DNA from: Acidovorax sp. 1608163
GTDB lineage: Bacteria; Pseudomonadota; Gammaproteobacteria; Burkholderiales; Burkholderiaceae_C
NCBI RefSeq assembly: GCF_003669015.1
Contig: NZ_CP033069.1
Span: forward strand, 2,056,501-2,120,500
Length of the DNA stretch: 64,000 bases
Direction of reading: 5' to 3'
Below, piece by piece: positions 17,742 to 27,793 of this stretch. How positions within the stretch are numbered: the stretch's first letter is position 1; every line of letters begins with the position of its first letter. The translations under genes were made by a program, and so were the position numbers. Below the pieces are notes generated by a model, which saw only the letters and a program-made list of their open reading frames with translations, was not told where the DNA came from and did no database searches.

Positions 17742-20471
17742 TCAGGCGTCGGCGTCGTCGCCCAGGTCGGTGGGCGGTGTGCCGCGTGGCAGCAGCAGCG
17801 TAAAGCGCGCCCCGGCAGCCTGGCCTTGGGCGTTCAAGATCGTATCGCCTCGGATGCTGCCACCATGCGCCTGCACGATGGCGCGGCAGATGGCCAGCCC
17901 CAGGCCGACGCCGGGCGTCGCGCTCTCGCGGGCGCCGCGCTCGAACTTTTCAAACAGCAACTCTTCGCGCCCTTTGGGCAGGCCAGGACCTTCGTCGGTG
18001 AGGGTCAGTGCCACCGCATCGCTTTGGGGCTGCGCGCTGATATGGATGGTGGTGCCTGCGGGGGTGTACTTGGCAGCGTTTTCCAGCAGGTTGACCAGCA
18101 CGCGCTCCATCAGCACGGCATCGATCTGCAGCAGCGGCAGGTCGTCGGGCAGAGTCACTTCGACCCGGTGCGCAGCGATGGCCGGGGCGCTGGCGGCGAG
18201 GGCGCTGCCCACCACTTCTTCCAGCGGCTGCCAGGCCTTGTTGAGTTGTACGGCCCCGGCCTCCAGGCGGGCCATGTCCAGCAGGTTGTTGACCAGTGCG
18301 CTCATGCGCTGGGCCGATTGCTGGATGGCCCCGGTCAACTCTTGTTGATGGGCAGGCAGGGGCGGCTGCACCATGGCCAGCGATTCGGCCAGGCCGACCA
18401 GTGAGGCCAGCGGGGTGCGCAGGTCGTGCGAGATGGCCGAGAGCAGCGAGTTGCGCAGCCGCTCGGACTCGATCTGCACGGTGCTCTTTTGCGCCACGTC
18501 GATGTAGTGGATGCGTTCGAGCGAAATGGCCAGCAGCGAGGCGCAGGTCTGCAGCAGGCGGCGGGGTTCCACGCCCGGCACTTGGCTTTGCGGCATGGCC
18601 ACTACCAGCACGCCACGGATGCGCATGGGCGCCTTGAGCGGCAGCACCAGCGTGGGGCTGGAGTGCAAGGTGTCCGTGCCCCGGCCAGCGGGCTCGCCGC
18701 GCTCAAACGCCCATTGCGCCACGGCCATGTCCACGGGGGCGGTGCCTCCGGGCAGCACCTGCAGGCGGTTGTCATCGTCGGCCACCACCAGCGTGCTGCC
18801 TGCGCTGAACTCCCCCGTGATAAAGCGTGCGCCAATCTCGGCCACCTGTTCGGGCAGCAGGGCGGCAGACAGGTCACGCGCCATGTCGTAGAGGCTGCGC
18901 ACGCGGTGCTCGCGGTCGGTGGCGGCTTCGGCCTGTACCTTGAGCCCGGCGGTGAGCTGGCCCACCACCAGGGCCACCACGAGCATGACGGCGAAGGTGA
19001 CGATGTACTGCGCGTCGCTCACCGCGAAGTTGAAGCGGGGCGGCACAAAGAAGAAGTCAAAGAACCCCACGCCCAGAAACGCCGCCATGATGGCCGGGCC
19101 GCGACCAAAACGCAGCGCCACCCCCACCACCACCAGCAAAAACAGCATGACGATGTTGGTCAGCTCCAGCACATTGGCCAGCGGGGTGGCCACGACGGCG
19201 GCAATGCAGCAGGCCAGGGCTGCGGCGATGTAGCCGGGCCAGAAGGGCGGGCGCGTGGCGGACGGGGTGGTGCTAGCGATGGGCTTGGCGTTGTCTGCCG
19301 GGGTTGTGCTGCCTGTTCGGCCCACCAGCGTGCCGACCTGCAGCAGGTCGAGGTCGCTCGCCAGTTGGCCGACCTGCTCCGCCAGTGTGGCTTGCCACGG
19401 CCAGCGGCGCGCGCTGCGGCCCATCACCACACGCACCAGGTTGTGTTCGCGCGCATAGCGCACCAGGGCCTGGGCGGGCTGGGCAGCAGGCAGCACGGCG
19501 CAGGCGGCGGCGCCCAGTTGCTGCGCGATCTTCAGCGTGCGCTCCACCTGCGGGTGCAGGGTGGCCGACTGGCCTTGCTGCTCGGGCGTTTCCACATGCA
19601 CGGCGTGCCACGGCAGGTCGAGCTGGGCGGCCAGGCGGGCGCAGCTGCGCACCACTTTTTCGGCGTTGTCGCCCGTGCCCACGCAGGCCAGCAGGGCCTC
19701 GCGGTTGGGCCATACGGCCTCGGCGGTGGTGGTGCTGGCGCGGCGGTAGGCGCGCATTTCGTCGTCCACCCGGTCGGCGGTGCGGCGCAGGGCCAGCTCA
19801 CGCAGGGCCAGCAGGTTGCCTTTGCGAAAGAAGTTGGCAGCGGCACGCTCGGCCTGCTGGGGCAGGTAGACCTTGCCAGCTTTGAGGCGCGCCAGCAGCT
19901 CGTCGGGCGGCAGGTCTACCACCACCACTTCGTCGGCAGCGTCAAAAAACTGGTCGGGCACCGTCTCCCACACGCGGATGCCGGTGATGCCGCTGACGAT
20001 GTCGTTCAGGCTCTCCAGGTGCTGCACGTTCATGGTGGACCACACGTCGATGCCTGCGGCCAGCAGTTCTTCGGCGTCTTGCCAGCGTTTGGGGTGGCGC
20101 GATCCGGCCACGTTGCTGTGGGCCAGTTCGTCCAGCAGCACCAGGCCCTCAGAGTGCGCGGCGCCCCAGGCCAGGGCGGCGTCCAGGTCGAACTCGGGCA
20201 GGGTGCGGTCTTTGTAGGGCATGGCGCGCAGCGGCAGATGGGGCAGGTGGGCGGTCAGCGCCTCGGTGTCGGTGCGGCCATGCGTCTCGACCACGCCAAT
20301 GGTGACGGGCAGGCCCTGCGCCTGTGCCGCCCGGGCGGCGGACAGCATGGCAAAGGTCTTGCCCACCCCCGCACAGGCGCCAAAAAACACCTTGAGCCGC
20401 CCGCGCTGCTGCTGGGCCTGCTCTTGCTGGATGCGCTGCAGCAGCGCGTCGGGGTCGGGGCGATCCTGCAT
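17742..20471 (-). CDS. kdpD: osmosensitive potassium-channel sensor histidine kinase
   Basis: 909 residues from the ATG at 20471 (MQDRPDPDALLQRIQQE). N-terminal KdpD domain with Walker-A-like GACAGVGKT (31-39) and DELAHSNVAGSRHPKRW; a Usp-like domain; four membrane segments around residues 415-500; a GAF-like region; then HisKA with the phospho-accepting His near residue 681 (AISHDLRTPLASL) and the HATPase N and G boxes (NLLENAAKYTP, DEGPGLP). Senses potassium or turgor and phosphorylates KdpE. A dispersed repeat separates it from kdpC. Confidence 0.95.
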   Translation of the reverse strand: MQDRPDPDALLQRIQQEQAQQQRGRLKVFFGACAGVGKTFAMLSAARAAQAQGLPVTIGVVETHGRTDTEALTAHLPHLPLRAMPYKDRTLPEFDLDAALAWGAAHSEGLVLLDELAHSNVAGSRHPKRWQDAEELLAAGIDVWSTMNVQHLESLNDIVSGITGIRVWETVPDQFFDAADEVVVVDLPPDELLARLKAGKVYLPQQAERAAANFFRKGNLLALRELALRRTADRVDDEMRAYRRASTTTAEAVWPNREALLACVGTGDNAEKVVRSCARLAAQLDLPWHAVHVETPEQQGQSATLHPQVERTLKIAQQLGAAACAVLPAAQPAQALVRYAREHNLVRVVMGRSARRWPWQATLAEQVGQLASDLDLLQVGTLVGRTGSTTPADNAKPIASTTPSATRPPFWPGYIAAALACCIAAVVATPLANVLELTNIVMLFLLVVVGVALRFGRGPAIMAAFLGVGFFDFFFVPPRFNFAVSDAQYIVTFAVMLVVALVVGQLTAGLKVQAEAATDREHRVRSLYDMARDLSAALLPEQVAEIGARFITGEFSAGSTLVVADDDNRLQVLPGGTAPVDMAVAQWAFERGEPAGRGTDTLHSSPTLVLPLKAPMRIRGVLVVAMPQSQVPGVEPRRLLQTCASLLAISLERIHYIDVAQKSTVQIESERLRNSLLSAISHDLRTPLASLVGLAESLAMVQPPLPAHQQELTGAIQQSAQRMSALVNNLLDMARLEAGAVQLNKAWQPLEEVVGSALAASAPAIAAHRVEVTLPDDLPLLQIDAVLMERVLVNLLENAAKYTPAGTTIHISAQPQSDAVALTLTDEGPGLPKGREELLFEKFERGARESATPGVGLGLAICRAIVQAHGGSIRGDTILNAQGQAAGARFTLLLPRGTPPTDLGDDADA

Positions 20472-20504
20472 GGGCACAGTGTATCCACCAATCTGATGTC
20501 GAAT

Positions 20505-20555
20505 AGGCCTCAAGCGCTAGTATTAATTGCGCTGATAGCTATTTATTTGATAGCG
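20505..20555. repeat. dispersed two-arm repeat, copy 4, overlapping the kdpC stop
   Basis: AGGCCTCAAGCGCTAGTATT then GATAGCTATTTATTTGATAG. The GCTAT arm forms the last codons of kdpC (SLSNK) and its TAG stop at 20539-20541, so the repeat has replaced the original kdpC end. Confidence 0.75.
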
Positions 20556-21156
20556 AATCGAGTGCCAGATTCAAGGCCAAAACGTTCACACGCGGTTCAC
20601 CCAGCAGGCCCAGCCAAGGGGTGTCGGTGTGCCGCTGCACCAGCGTCTCCACTTGCGCCACGGGCAGGCCCCTGGCACGGGCCACGCGTTCGCTCTGGTA
20701 GGCGGCGGCTGCCGGGCTGATGTGTGGGTCCAGCCCGCTGGCCGATGTGGTGACCAGGTCCACCGGCACGGGGCGGGTGTTGCCCGGGTCGGCAGAGCGC
20801 AGGGCGTCGATGCGGGCCTTGACGGCCTCTGCCAGCGCCGGGTTGGTGGGGCCCAGGTTGGAGCCGCCCGATGCTGCTGCGTTGTACGGCATGGGCGCCG
20901 TGGCCGAGGGGCGGCCCCAGAAGTGGCCGGGCTCGGTGAACGACTGACCGATCAGCTCGGAGCCCCGCACCTTGCCGCCCTGGGTGATGAGGCTGCCGTT
21001 GGCCTGGTGCGGGAAGGCTTTTTGTGCGACACCGGTCACGGCCAGCGGGTACAGCAGGCCGGTGACGATGGACAGCACAACGAACAGCGTGAAGGCAGGG
21101 CGCAGCAGGCCGCCTGGGTTGGTGGGCAAGTCGTCGCGGGGGATACGGATAGGCAT
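20539..21156 (-). CDS. kdpC: potassium-transporting ATPase subunit C
   Basis: 205 residues from the ATG at 21156 (MPIRIPRDD), preceded by GAAAGGA at good spacing; another ATG at 21171 is less likely. One N-terminal membrane helix (about 22-43) and the periplasmic domain with [17 protein letters not shown] and [12 protein letters not shown]. KdpC binds near the KdpA pore and raises ATP affinity of KdpB. The last five codons and stop lie in a dispersed repeat. Confidence 0.94.
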   Translation of the reverse strand: MPIRIPRDDLPTNPGGLLRPAFTLFVVLSIVTGLLYPLAVTGVAQKAFPHQANGSLITQGGKVRGSELIGQSFTEPGHFWGRPSATAPMPYNAAASGGSNLGPTNPALAEAVKARIDALRSADPGNTRPVPVDLVTTSASGLDPHISPAAAAYQSERVARARGLPVAQVETLVQRHTDTPWLGLLGEPRVNVLALNLALDSLSNK

Positions 21157-21207
21157 ACTTTTTCCTTTCAATGACTCTGTGATCTGTGTCTTCGGAGGGG
21201 GCTGGGC

Positions 21208-23274
21208 TCAGGCTAGGCCGACGGCAGCCAGCACCATGTCGATCGCCTTGATGCCGATGAACGGCACCACCACCCCTCCCAGCCCGTAGATAGCCAGGTT
21301 GCGGCGCAGCAGCGCGGCGGCACCCACGGCGCGGTAGGCCACGCCCTTCAAGGCCAGCGGGATCAGGAACACGATGACCAGGGCGTTGAAGACCACCGCC
21401 GACAAAATGGCCGAGCTGGGGCTGGCCAGCTGCATGAAGTTGAGCGCCGACAGCTGCGGGTAGGTGGTGACGAAGGCCGCCGGGATGATGGCGAAGTACT
21501 TGGCGATGTCGTTGGCGATGCTGAAGGTGGTCAGCGAGCCGCGTGTCATCAGCATCTGCTTGCCGGTCTCCACAATCTCGATGAGCTTGGTGGGGTTGCT
21601 GTCCAGGTCCACCATGTTGCCGGCCTCCTTGGCGGCCTGGGTGCCCGTATTCATGGCCACGGCCACGTCGGCCTGGGCCAGGGCGGGCGCGTCGTTGGTG
21701 CCGTCACCGGTCATGGCCACCAGCTGCCCGGCGGCCTGGTAGCTGCGGATGAGCTGCAGTTTCGCTTCGGGCGTGGCCTCGGCCAGGAAGTCGTCCACAC
21801 CGGCCTCGGCGGCAATGGCGGCGGCCGTCAGGCGGTTGTCGCCGGTCACCATCACGGTCTTGATGCCCATGCGTCGCAGTTCTGCAAAGCGCTCCTTGAT
21901 GCCGCCCTTGACCACGTCTTTGAGCTCCACCACACCCAGCACGTGGGCGCCGTCGGCCACCACCAGGGGCGTGCTGCCGCGGCGCGAGACGTCGTCCACC
22001 GCGGTCTGCACGGCGGTGGGGAAGCGCCCGCCCAGGGCCTCCACATGCTTGCGGATGGCGTCGGCCGCGCCCTTGCGCAGCAGGCGTGGGCCGGGCAGGT
22101 CCACCCCGCTCATGCGGGTCTGGGCGGTGAAGTGCACGAACTGCGCACCCAGGGCTTCGATGTCGCGCTCGCGCAGGTTGAACTTCTGCTTGGCCAGCAC
22201 CACGATGCTGCGTCCCTCGGGCGTTTCGTCGGCCAGCGAGGCGAGCTGGGCGGCATCGGCCAGGCCCGCATCGGTCACGCCGGGGGCCGAGACGAACTGG
22301 CTGGCCTGGCGGTTGCCCAGGGTGATGGTGCCGGTCTTGTCCAGCAGCAGCACGTCCACGTCGCCCGCGGCCTCCACCGCGCGGCCCGAGGTGGCGATCA
22401 CGTTGGCCTGCATCATGCGGCTCATGCCCGCCACGCCGATGGCGCTGAGCAGACCGGCGATGGTTGTGGGGATCAGGCACACCAGCAGCGCCACCAGCAC
22501 CACCAGGCCCACGGGCTGGCCCTGGCCGGTGGCCGCCACGCCGAAGATGGAGAACGGCAGCAGCGTGGCCACCACGCCCAGGAACACGATGGTCAGCGCC
22601 ACCAGCAGGATGGTCAGCGCGATCTCGTTGGGCGTCTTCTGGCGCTTGGCGTTCTCGACCATGGCGATCATGCGGTCGACAAAGGTCTCGCCCGGGTTCA
22701 CGGCCACGCGCACCACGATCCAGTCGGACAGCACGCGGGTGCCGCCGGTCACGGCGCTGAAGTCGCCGCCCGATTCGCGGATCACCGGGGCGGATTCGCC
22801 GGTGATGGCGCTTTCGTCCACCGAGGCCACGCCGTCGATCACCTCGCCGTCGGCCGGCACGGTGTCGCCGGCCTCCACCAGCACGATGTCGCCCTTGCGC
22901 AGGTTGTCGGCTTCGAGCGGCAGCCACGTCATGTCGGTGCGCGGGGTGGTGCGGTCGAAGTGGCCCTCAAGCTTCTTGGCCCAGGTCTGCTTCTTCAGGC
23001 CGCGCAGCGACGCGGCCTGGGCCTTGCTGCGGCCCTCGGCCATGGCCTCTGCGAAGTTGGCGAACAGCACCGTGACCCACAGCCACAGGGCCACGGCGGC
23101 GGTGAAGGCCTGCGGCTGGCTGGCCGCCAGCGCGGTGGTGAAGGCGCTGCCCACATACACCACGAACATCACCGGATTGCGCCATTGCACGCGCGGGTCC
23201 AGCTTCTTGAAAGCCTCCAGCAGCGCGGGGCGTACCAGGGCGGGGTCGAACAGGGTCAATGTTGTGCGGCTCAT
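21208..23274 (-). CDS. kdpB: potassium-transporting P-type ATPase subunit B
   Basis: 688 residues, the catalytic subunit. The phosphorylated Asp is at about 312 in DKTGTITLG; other P-type motifs are TGES (ITGESAPV), the GDG hinge [20 protein letters not shown], and the serine-phosphorylation region of the TGES loop is intact. Membrane segments flank the nucleotide domain. It drives uptake of K+ through KdpA. Located between kdpA (28 bp upstream) and kdpC in the standard order. Confidence 0.97.
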   Translation of the reverse strand: MSRTTLTLFDPALVRPALLEAFKKLDPRVQWRNPVMFVVYVGSAFTTALAASQPQAFTAAVALWLWVTVLFANFAEAMAEGRSKAQAASLRGLKKQTWAKKLEGHFDRTTPRTDMTWLPLEADNLRKGDIVLVEAGDTVPADGEVIDGVASVDESAITGESAPVIRESGGDFSAVTGGTRVLSDWIVVRVAVNPGETFVDRMIAMVENAKRQKTPNEIALTILLVALTIVFLGVVATLLPFSIFGVAATGQGQPVGLVVLVALLVCLIPTTIAGLLSAIGVAGMSRMMQANVIATSGRAVEAAGDVDVLLLDKTGTITLGNRQASQFVSAPGVTDAGLADAAQLASLADETPEGRSIVVLAKQKFNLRERDIEALGAQFVHFTAQTRMSGVDLPGPRLLRKGAADAIRKHVEALGGRFPTAVQTAVDDVSRRGSTPLVVADGAHVLGVVELKDVVKGGIKERFAELRRMGIKTVMVTGDNRLTAAAIAAEAGVDDFLAEATPEAKLQLIRSYQAAGQLVAMTGDGTNDAPALAQADVAVAMNTGTQAAKEAGNMVDLDSNPTKLIEIVETGKQMLMTRGSLTTFSIANDIAKYFAIIPAAFVTTYPQLSALNFMQLASPSSAILSAVVFNALVIVFLIPLALKGVAYRAVGAAALLRRNLAIYGLGGVVVPFIGIKAIDMVLAAVGLA

Positions 23275-23302
23275 GGCAATTTCCTTTTTTCTTGTTATCC
23301 GT

Positions 23303-25096
23303 TCAGCGAACCCACAGCGCCAGGTGCTCGGCCACGGGCCCCAGCGCCAGCGATGGCACGTAGTTCAAGAGGCCCACCAGCAGCACCACACCGGCCAGCA
23401 GCGCCACGAAGAGCGGGCCGTGGGTGGGCAGGGTGCCGTCGGTGGCGGCGGTGCGCTTCTTGGCTGCCAGCGACCCGGCCAGGGCCAGCACCGGCACGAT
23501 CACGCCAAAGCGCCCGAGCCACATGGCCACGCCCAGCAGCGTGTTGTAGAACGGCGTGTTGGCAGACAGCCCGGCAAACGCGCTGCCGTTGTTGTTGGCG
23601 GCGGACGACAGGGCGTACAGCACTTCGGAGAAGCCGTGGGCGCCGGGGTTGGGGATGCCGGCGCGGCCGGCCTCGGTCATCACCGCCACGGCGGTGCCCA
23701 GCAGCACCAGCAGCGGGGTGACGAGGATGGCGATGGACACGAGCTTCATCTCGTGCGACTCGATCTTCTTGCCCAGGTATTCGGGTGTGCGGCCGATCAT
23801 GAGCCCGGCGATGAACACCGCCATGATGGCGAACACCAGCATGCCGTACAGGCCCGAGCCGACACCGCCGAACACCACCTCGCCCATCTGCATCAGCGCC
23901 AGCGGCACCATGCCGCCCAGGGGCGTGAAGCTGTCGTGCATGGCGATCACCGCGCCGCAACTGGCCGCCGTGGTGATGACGGCGAACAGCGCCGAGGTGG
24001 CGATGCCAAACCGCGTCTCCTTGCCTTCCATGTTGCCGCCCGCCTGCAGACTGCTGGCCGCCTGGTCCACGCCCAGCGACGCCAGCAGCGGGTTGCCCTG
24101 CTGCTCGAAGGCGGTGGTGGCCACCACCGCCACGACGAACAGAAGGCTCATGGTGGCCAGGATGGTCCAGCCCTGGCGCTCGTCGCCGACCATGCGGCCG
24201 AACACCAGGCACAGCGCCGCGGGGATCAGGAAGATCGCCAGCATCTGCAGCAGGTTGCTCGCGGCCGTGGGGTTCTCAAACGGGTGGGCCGAGTTGGCGT
24301 TGAAGAAACCGCCACCGTTGGTACCCAGCATCTTGATCGCCAGCTGCGATGCCACGGGGCCCATGGCCAGCGTCTGCGTGGCCTGGGTGGCGGGCTCCGT
24401 CACGGCCGCGCCCTGGGCGTCCAGCACGGGCTGGCCTGCGGCGTCGACCTTCGGCGCCTCGTAGTTCACGGGCTCGATCGTGTGCACCTCGCTATAGGGC
24501 GACAGGTTCTGGATCACGCCCTGGCCGGCAAACACGACGGCCAGCACCAGCGACAGGGGCAGCAGCACCCACAGCGTGGCGCGGGTCAGGTCGACCCAGA
24601 CGTTGCCGATCCCTTGGGCTGAATGCCGCGCGAAGCCGCGCACCAGCGCCACCACCACCGCGATGCCCGTGGCGGCCGACAGGAAGTTCTGCACCGTGAG
24701 CGCGAGCATCTGCGTGAGGTAGCTCATGGTGCTCTCGCCGCCGTAGCCCTGCCAGTTGGTGTTGCTGACAAAGCTGATGGCGGTGTTGAAGGCCGAGTCC
24801 GGCGTGATCGCGTCCATGCCCTGAGGGTTGAGCGGCAACACGCCCTGCAGGCGCTGCAGCGCATACACCGCCAGCAGGCCCAGGCCGTTGAACAGCAGCA
24901 GGCCGAGCGCATAGCGCAGCCAGCCGCTGTCCTGCGCAGGGTTCACGCCTGCCAGCTTGAACAGCGGCGATTCCAACCTGCGCCCGAGCGCGAAGCGGCC
25001 GCTCATCACCGCATCGATGGCACGGGCCAGGGGCCATGCCAGTGCGAGCAGCAGTGCCATGAACACTGCCAGTTGAAGCCAGGCACCGGTGCTCAT
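23303..25096 (-). CDS. kdpA: potassium-transporting ATPase potassium-binding subunit A
   Basis: 597 residues from the ATG at 25096. Ten-helix membrane protein of the superfamily of K+ transporters; selectivity-filter strands are visible as [14 protein letters not shown] and [18 protein letters not shown], both diagnostic of KdpA. The start codon overlaps the kdpF stop by 4 bp (ATGA), so the two are translationally coupled. Confidence 0.96.
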   Translation of the reverse strand: MSTGAWLQLAVFMALLLALAWPLARAIDAVMSGRFALGRRLESPLFKLAGVNPAQDSGWLRYALGLLLFNGLGLLAVYALQRLQGVLPLNPQGMDAITPDSAFNTAISFVSNTNWQGYGGESTMSYLTQMLALTVQNFLSAATGIAVVVALVRGFARHSAQGIGNVWVDLTRATLWVLLPLSLVLAVVFAGQGVIQNLSPYSEVHTIEPVNYEAPKVDAAGQPVLDAQGAAVTEPATQATQTLAMGPVASQLAIKMLGTNGGGFFNANSAHPFENPTAASNLLQMLAIFLIPAALCLVFGRMVGDERQGWTILATMSLLFVVAVVATTAFEQQGNPLLASLGVDQAASSLQAGGNMEGKETRFGIATSALFAVITTAASCGAVIAMHDSFTPLGGMVPLALMQMGEVVFGGVGSGLYGMLVFAIMAVFIAGLMIGRTPEYLGKKIESHEMKLVSIAILVTPLLVLLGTAVAVMTEAGRAGIPNPGAHGFSEVLYALSSAANNNGSAFAGLSANTPFYNTLLGVAMWLGRFGVIVPVLALAGSLAAKKRTAATDGTLPTHGPLFVALLAGVVLLVGLLNYVPSLALGPVAEHLALWVR

Positions 25097-25191
25097 GAAA
25101 AGTCCTCCGGGCGCAGCAGCACTGCGACCAGATACACCAGCAGCGCCACGGCCAGCACGGCCGCGAGGATCATCCAGCCGCTCGTCATCAT
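25093..25191 (-). CDS. kdpF: potassium-transporting ATPase small subunit F
   Basis: A single-helix peptide of 32 residues beginning [20 protein letters not shown] and ending [11 protein letters not shown], the classic KdpF pattern (one hydrophobic helix, then LLRPE.F). It stabilises the KdpABC complex. Its ATG overlaps the stop of the small ORF upstream (ATGA at 25191-25188) and its stop overlaps kdpA, so all three are coupled. Confidence 0.9.
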   Translation of the reverse strand: MMTSGWMILAAVLAVALLVYLVAVLLRPEDFS

Positions 25192-25295
25192 GACCGCCCC
25201 CCCTGGCCGCGCGCCTGCAGCCGGGCACAGCCCCGGGCAAGCCCGTAGACCGCGAGCCACAGCAGGCCGCCAGCCACCATAAAAATCCAGTCCAT
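25188..25295 (-). CDS. 35-residue membrane peptide upstream of kdpF
   Basis: ATG at 25295 preceded by AAGGAGAAGGAC; the frame reads [20 protein letters not shown], then RGCAR and a Gln/Gly/Arg tail, ending in TGA that overlaps the kdpF start. One hydrophobic helix is predicted by eye. The strong ribosome-binding site and stop-start overlap argue that it is translated and couples kdpF. It may be an extra small Kdp subunit or a leader peptide; I recognise no family with confidence. Confidence 0.65.
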   Translation of the reverse strand: MDWIFMVAGGLLWLAVYGLARGCARLQARGQGGRS

Positions 25296-25667
25296 GTCCT
25301 TCTCCTTGAAAGCCTTGCGGCATGCCACCGATGCTAGGAATCGGCGCATCAAGATGCCCGCAAGAGTGCAGGGCGGGTTATCAAGAACGTATCAAGACGG
25401 AGGGTTCGGCGGCTGGGCGGGGCTACGGGTCGTTGTGAGTGTTTGCTATTAAAAATGTAGCTTCTGGCGCTTGCTGATCAAGCGGTAGGGGCAATTTTTA
25501 TGCAGAAATGGTGCTCGGCGCGAGAGTGGCTGGCGCCGCAGACCGCACGCTCACCCCGGCTGCGGTTGCTGCACCGCATGCACGGGTCAAATGCACCCGC
25601 CCGGATTGTTCAGCGCGGCACCGGAAATTACGCTTGCGGCATGGAACCCAACGACAAGGAAAAACCC
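25296..25667. other. divergent spacer between kdp locus and oxidoreductase gene
   Basis: No convincing gene in 372 bp. The kdp promoter should lie in 25310-25420. A dispersed two-arm repeat (copy 5) occupies about 25444-25500: GCTATTAAAAATGTAGCTTC followed by TGGCGCTTGCTGATCAAGCG. The frame of the next gene is open upstream through this repeat but has no conserved content there. Confidence 0.6.
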
Positions 25668-26651
25668 ATGCCCCCAATGCACCAGAGAGTGCGGATCGAT
25701 GCCGCCGGCGAGCCGGACGCCCTGCGGCTGGAGGTGGCGGAGCCCGAAGTGCCCGGCCCCGGCCAGGTGTGGCTCGCGCAGGCAGCCATCGGCGTGAACC
25801 CGCTGGACGTGAGCCAGCGCAAGGGCGCGGTGCCCATCGCGTTCCCGTCCGGCCTGGGGCTGGAGGGCGCTGGGCACGTGGTGGCCGTGGGGCCGGGGGT
25901 GGCGAATGTGGCGGTGGGCGACCGTGTGGGCTACGCCACCGGGCCGGTGGGCGCCTATGCCAGCGCGCGCTTGTTCCCGGCCGAGCGGCTGGTCAGGCTG
26001 CCGGATGCGCTGGGGTTGGACGAGGCGGCGGCGGTGCTCTTCAAGGGCATCACGGCGCAGTATCTGCTCAAGACGACGTATCCCGTCGTCCCGGGCTCGA
26101 AGGTGCTGATCTACGGGGCAGGCGGCGCGCTGGGCCAGCTGATGTGTGCCTGGGCGCGGCACCTGGGGGCCTTTGTGATGGGCGTCGTATCCAAGCCCGA
26201 AAGCGTGGAGCGTGCCCGGGCGGCGGGCTGCGACGCGGTGTTCGTGTTCGACCCCGCCACGCTGGCGGGCCAGGTGCGCGAGGCCACCCACGGCAGCGGG
26301 GCCGACGTGGTGTACGACCCCATCGGTCGGGCCACGCTGGAGGCATCGCTCGACAGCTTGCGTCCGCGCGGCCTGCTGGTGTCCTTCGGCGCCACTTCGG
26401 GTGTGCCTGCGCCCATCGCGGTGGGCACGCTCAATGCCAAGGGCTCGCTGTTCCTCACGCGCCCCTCGCTGGCCGCGCACACGGCCACGGCGGCGGAGTA
26501 CCAGCAGCGCGCCCAGGACGTGCTGCGGGCCGTGGCGGCCGGCATCATCACGCCGCGCATCTGGCGCCGCTACGCGCTGGCCGATGTGGCTATGGCACAT
26601 GCCGACCTGGAGCAGGGGCGCTCGCAAGGTGCGATCATCCTGGCTCCTTAG
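25668..26651 (+). CDS. NADPH:quinone oxidoreductase-like MDR protein
   Basis: 327 residues from the ATG at 25668, chosen because CAAGGAAAA sits just upstream; an ATG at 25641 is the alternative. Medium-chain dehydrogenase/reductase fold without the structural zinc cysteines: N-terminal GroES-like domain (GLGLEGAGHVVAVGPGVANV), then a Rossmann domain with VLIYGAGGALGQLMCAWARHLGA (dinucleotide loop). Fits the quinone reductase QOR subfamily. A LysR-type regulator follows in the same orientation. Substrate unknown. Confidence 0.88.
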   Translation: MPPMHQRVRIDAAGEPDALRLEVAEPEVPGPGQVWLAQAAIGVNPLDVSQRKGAVPIAFPSGLGLEGAGHVVAVGPGVANVAVGDRVGYATGPVGAYASARLFPAERLVRLPDALGLDEAAAVLFKGITAQYLLKTTYPVVPGSKVLIYGAGGALGQLMCAWARHLGAFVMGVVSKPESVERARAAGCDAVFVFDPATLAGQVREATHGSGADVVYDPIGRATLEASLDSLRPRGLLVSFGATSGVPAPIAVGTLNAKGSLFLTRPSLAAHTATAAEYQQRAQDVLRAVAAGIITPRIWRRYALADVAMAHADLEQGRSQGAIILAP

Positions 26652-26702
26652 AACCTGTTCAAGATCTTTTCGGGGACCCTGCAAAGATCTTGAACGGGTT
26701 CT
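26650..26702. repeat. 20-bp-arm hairpin after the oxidoreductase
   Basis: AGAACCTGTTCAAGATCTTT (26650-26669) pairs with AAAGATCTTGAACGGGTTCT (26683-26702) around a 13-base loop with one mismatch. It overlaps the oxidoreductase stop codon. There is no T-run after it, so it is not a standard terminator; it may be a small palindromic repeat unit. Confidence 0.7.
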
Positions 26703-26739
26703 TCACCTCTTTGCTTCCCCATGGCGCTTTTGACACCCG

Positions 26740-27687
26740 ATGGACCTGCTCGACAGCCAGCACGCCGATGAACTGGCCACCCTTCTTGCCCTGAGCGACG
26801 CGGGTTCGTTTGCGGCGGCGGGCCGCGCGCTGCAGCGTCACCCCTCGGTGCTGTCCAAGCGCCTGAACGCGCTGGAGCGCCGCCTGGGCGTGAGGCTGGT
26901 CGAGCGCACCACGCGCCAACTGCACCTGACGGACGCCGGCCAGCGCCTGGTAGAGAAGGTGCGCGAGGCGACGGATTTGATCGCACAGGCCGAGAAGGAA
27001 GCGGCCGACGGTGCAGCGCAGGTGCGCGGGCGGCTGCGCGTGTCGGTGCCTGCCGCCATGGGGCGGCGCCTGCTCAGCCCGATGGTGGCCGAATTTGCGC
27101 TGGCCCATCCGCAGGTCACGCTGGAGCTGGAGTACGCCGACCGGCTGGTAGACATCGTGGGCGAGCGCTTTGACGCCGCGATCCGCATCGGCCAGCTGGC
27201 CGACAGCCGGCTGGTGGCCACGCGGCTGTGCAGCCACCGCCGCATCATGGCGGCGGCGCCGGCCTACTTGGCAAAGCACGGCACCCCGCAGCTGCCCGCA
27301 GACCTGGCGCAGCACAATTGCCTGGGCTTCACCGGCCTGCAGTCGTACCCCGAGTGGCAGTTGACGCAGGCAGGCGCGAGCCACAGCGTGGTGGTGCGCG
27401 GATCGGTGGTCAGCAACGACAATGAGGCGCTGCTGGCGGCCGCCCTGGTGGGCGTTGGCATCCTGGCGGGTGGCGACTGGCTGATCAACCCCGGCATCGC
27501 ATCGGGCCAGCTGGTGCATGTGCTGCCGCAGTGGCAGCTCAATGCCGATGCGGGGATCTACCTGGTGCGGCCCTCGGCCCGGTTCAGCACGGCGGCGATG
27601 GCGGCTTTTCGCACCTGGGTGGTGGCCTGGTTTGCGGCGCGGGCGGGCAAGGCCCTGGCGCAGGCTGCCGTGGATGCGCCGCGGTGA
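26740..27687 (+). CDS. LysR-type transcriptional regulator
   Basis: 315 residues. The N-terminal winged HTH is LATLLALSDAGSFAAAGRAL followed by RHPSVLSKRLNALERRLGVRLVERTTR, and the effector-binding domain starts near residue 95 (GRLRVSVPAAMGRRLL). It belongs to the large CrgA/DsdC-like group with two-subdomain binding folds. It may regulate the oxidoreductase upstream or the EamA exporter downstream, both on the same strand. Confidence 0.92.
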   Translation: MDLLDSQHADELATLLALSDAGSFAAAGRALQRHPSVLSKRLNALERRLGVRLVERTTRQLHLTDAGQRLVEKVREATDLIAQAEKEAADGAAQVRGRLRVSVPAAMGRRLLSPMVAEFALAHPQVTLELEYADRLVDIVGERFDAAIRIGQLADSRLVATRLCSHRRIMAAAPAYLAKHGTPQLPADLAQHNCLGFTGLQSYPEWQLTQAGASHSVVVRGSVVSNDNEALLAAALVGVGILAGGDWLINPGIASGQLVHVLPQWQLNADAGIYLVRPSARFSTAAMAAFRTWVVAWFAARAGKALAQAAVDAPR

Positions 27688-27793
27688 ATGGCGGTGCGGC
27701 TTCGCGGCTTGACGGCTGGCTTGGCGTTGCCGACTTTGTTTTCCTGCATGGTGCGCAGACGCCGCCCTGTGCTTTTTCTTTCATTGACATTCC

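Noticed and set aside
16146..18404. A 752-residue plus-strand frame over the WYL regulator and kdpE/kdpD
   Set aside because: It crosses three real genes in other frames and shows no conserved sequence.
18426..20720. A 764-residue open frame on the plus strand opposite kdpD
   Set aside because: It is His/Gly/Ala-rich, has no domain, and mirrors codon use of kdpD. Long antisense frames are expected in high-GC DNA.
21749..24622. A 957-residue open frame on the plus strand opposite kdpB and kdpA
   Set aside because: Composition is that of a shadow (runs of His, Gln, Arg and Ser); both kdp genes on the other strand are complete and recognisable.
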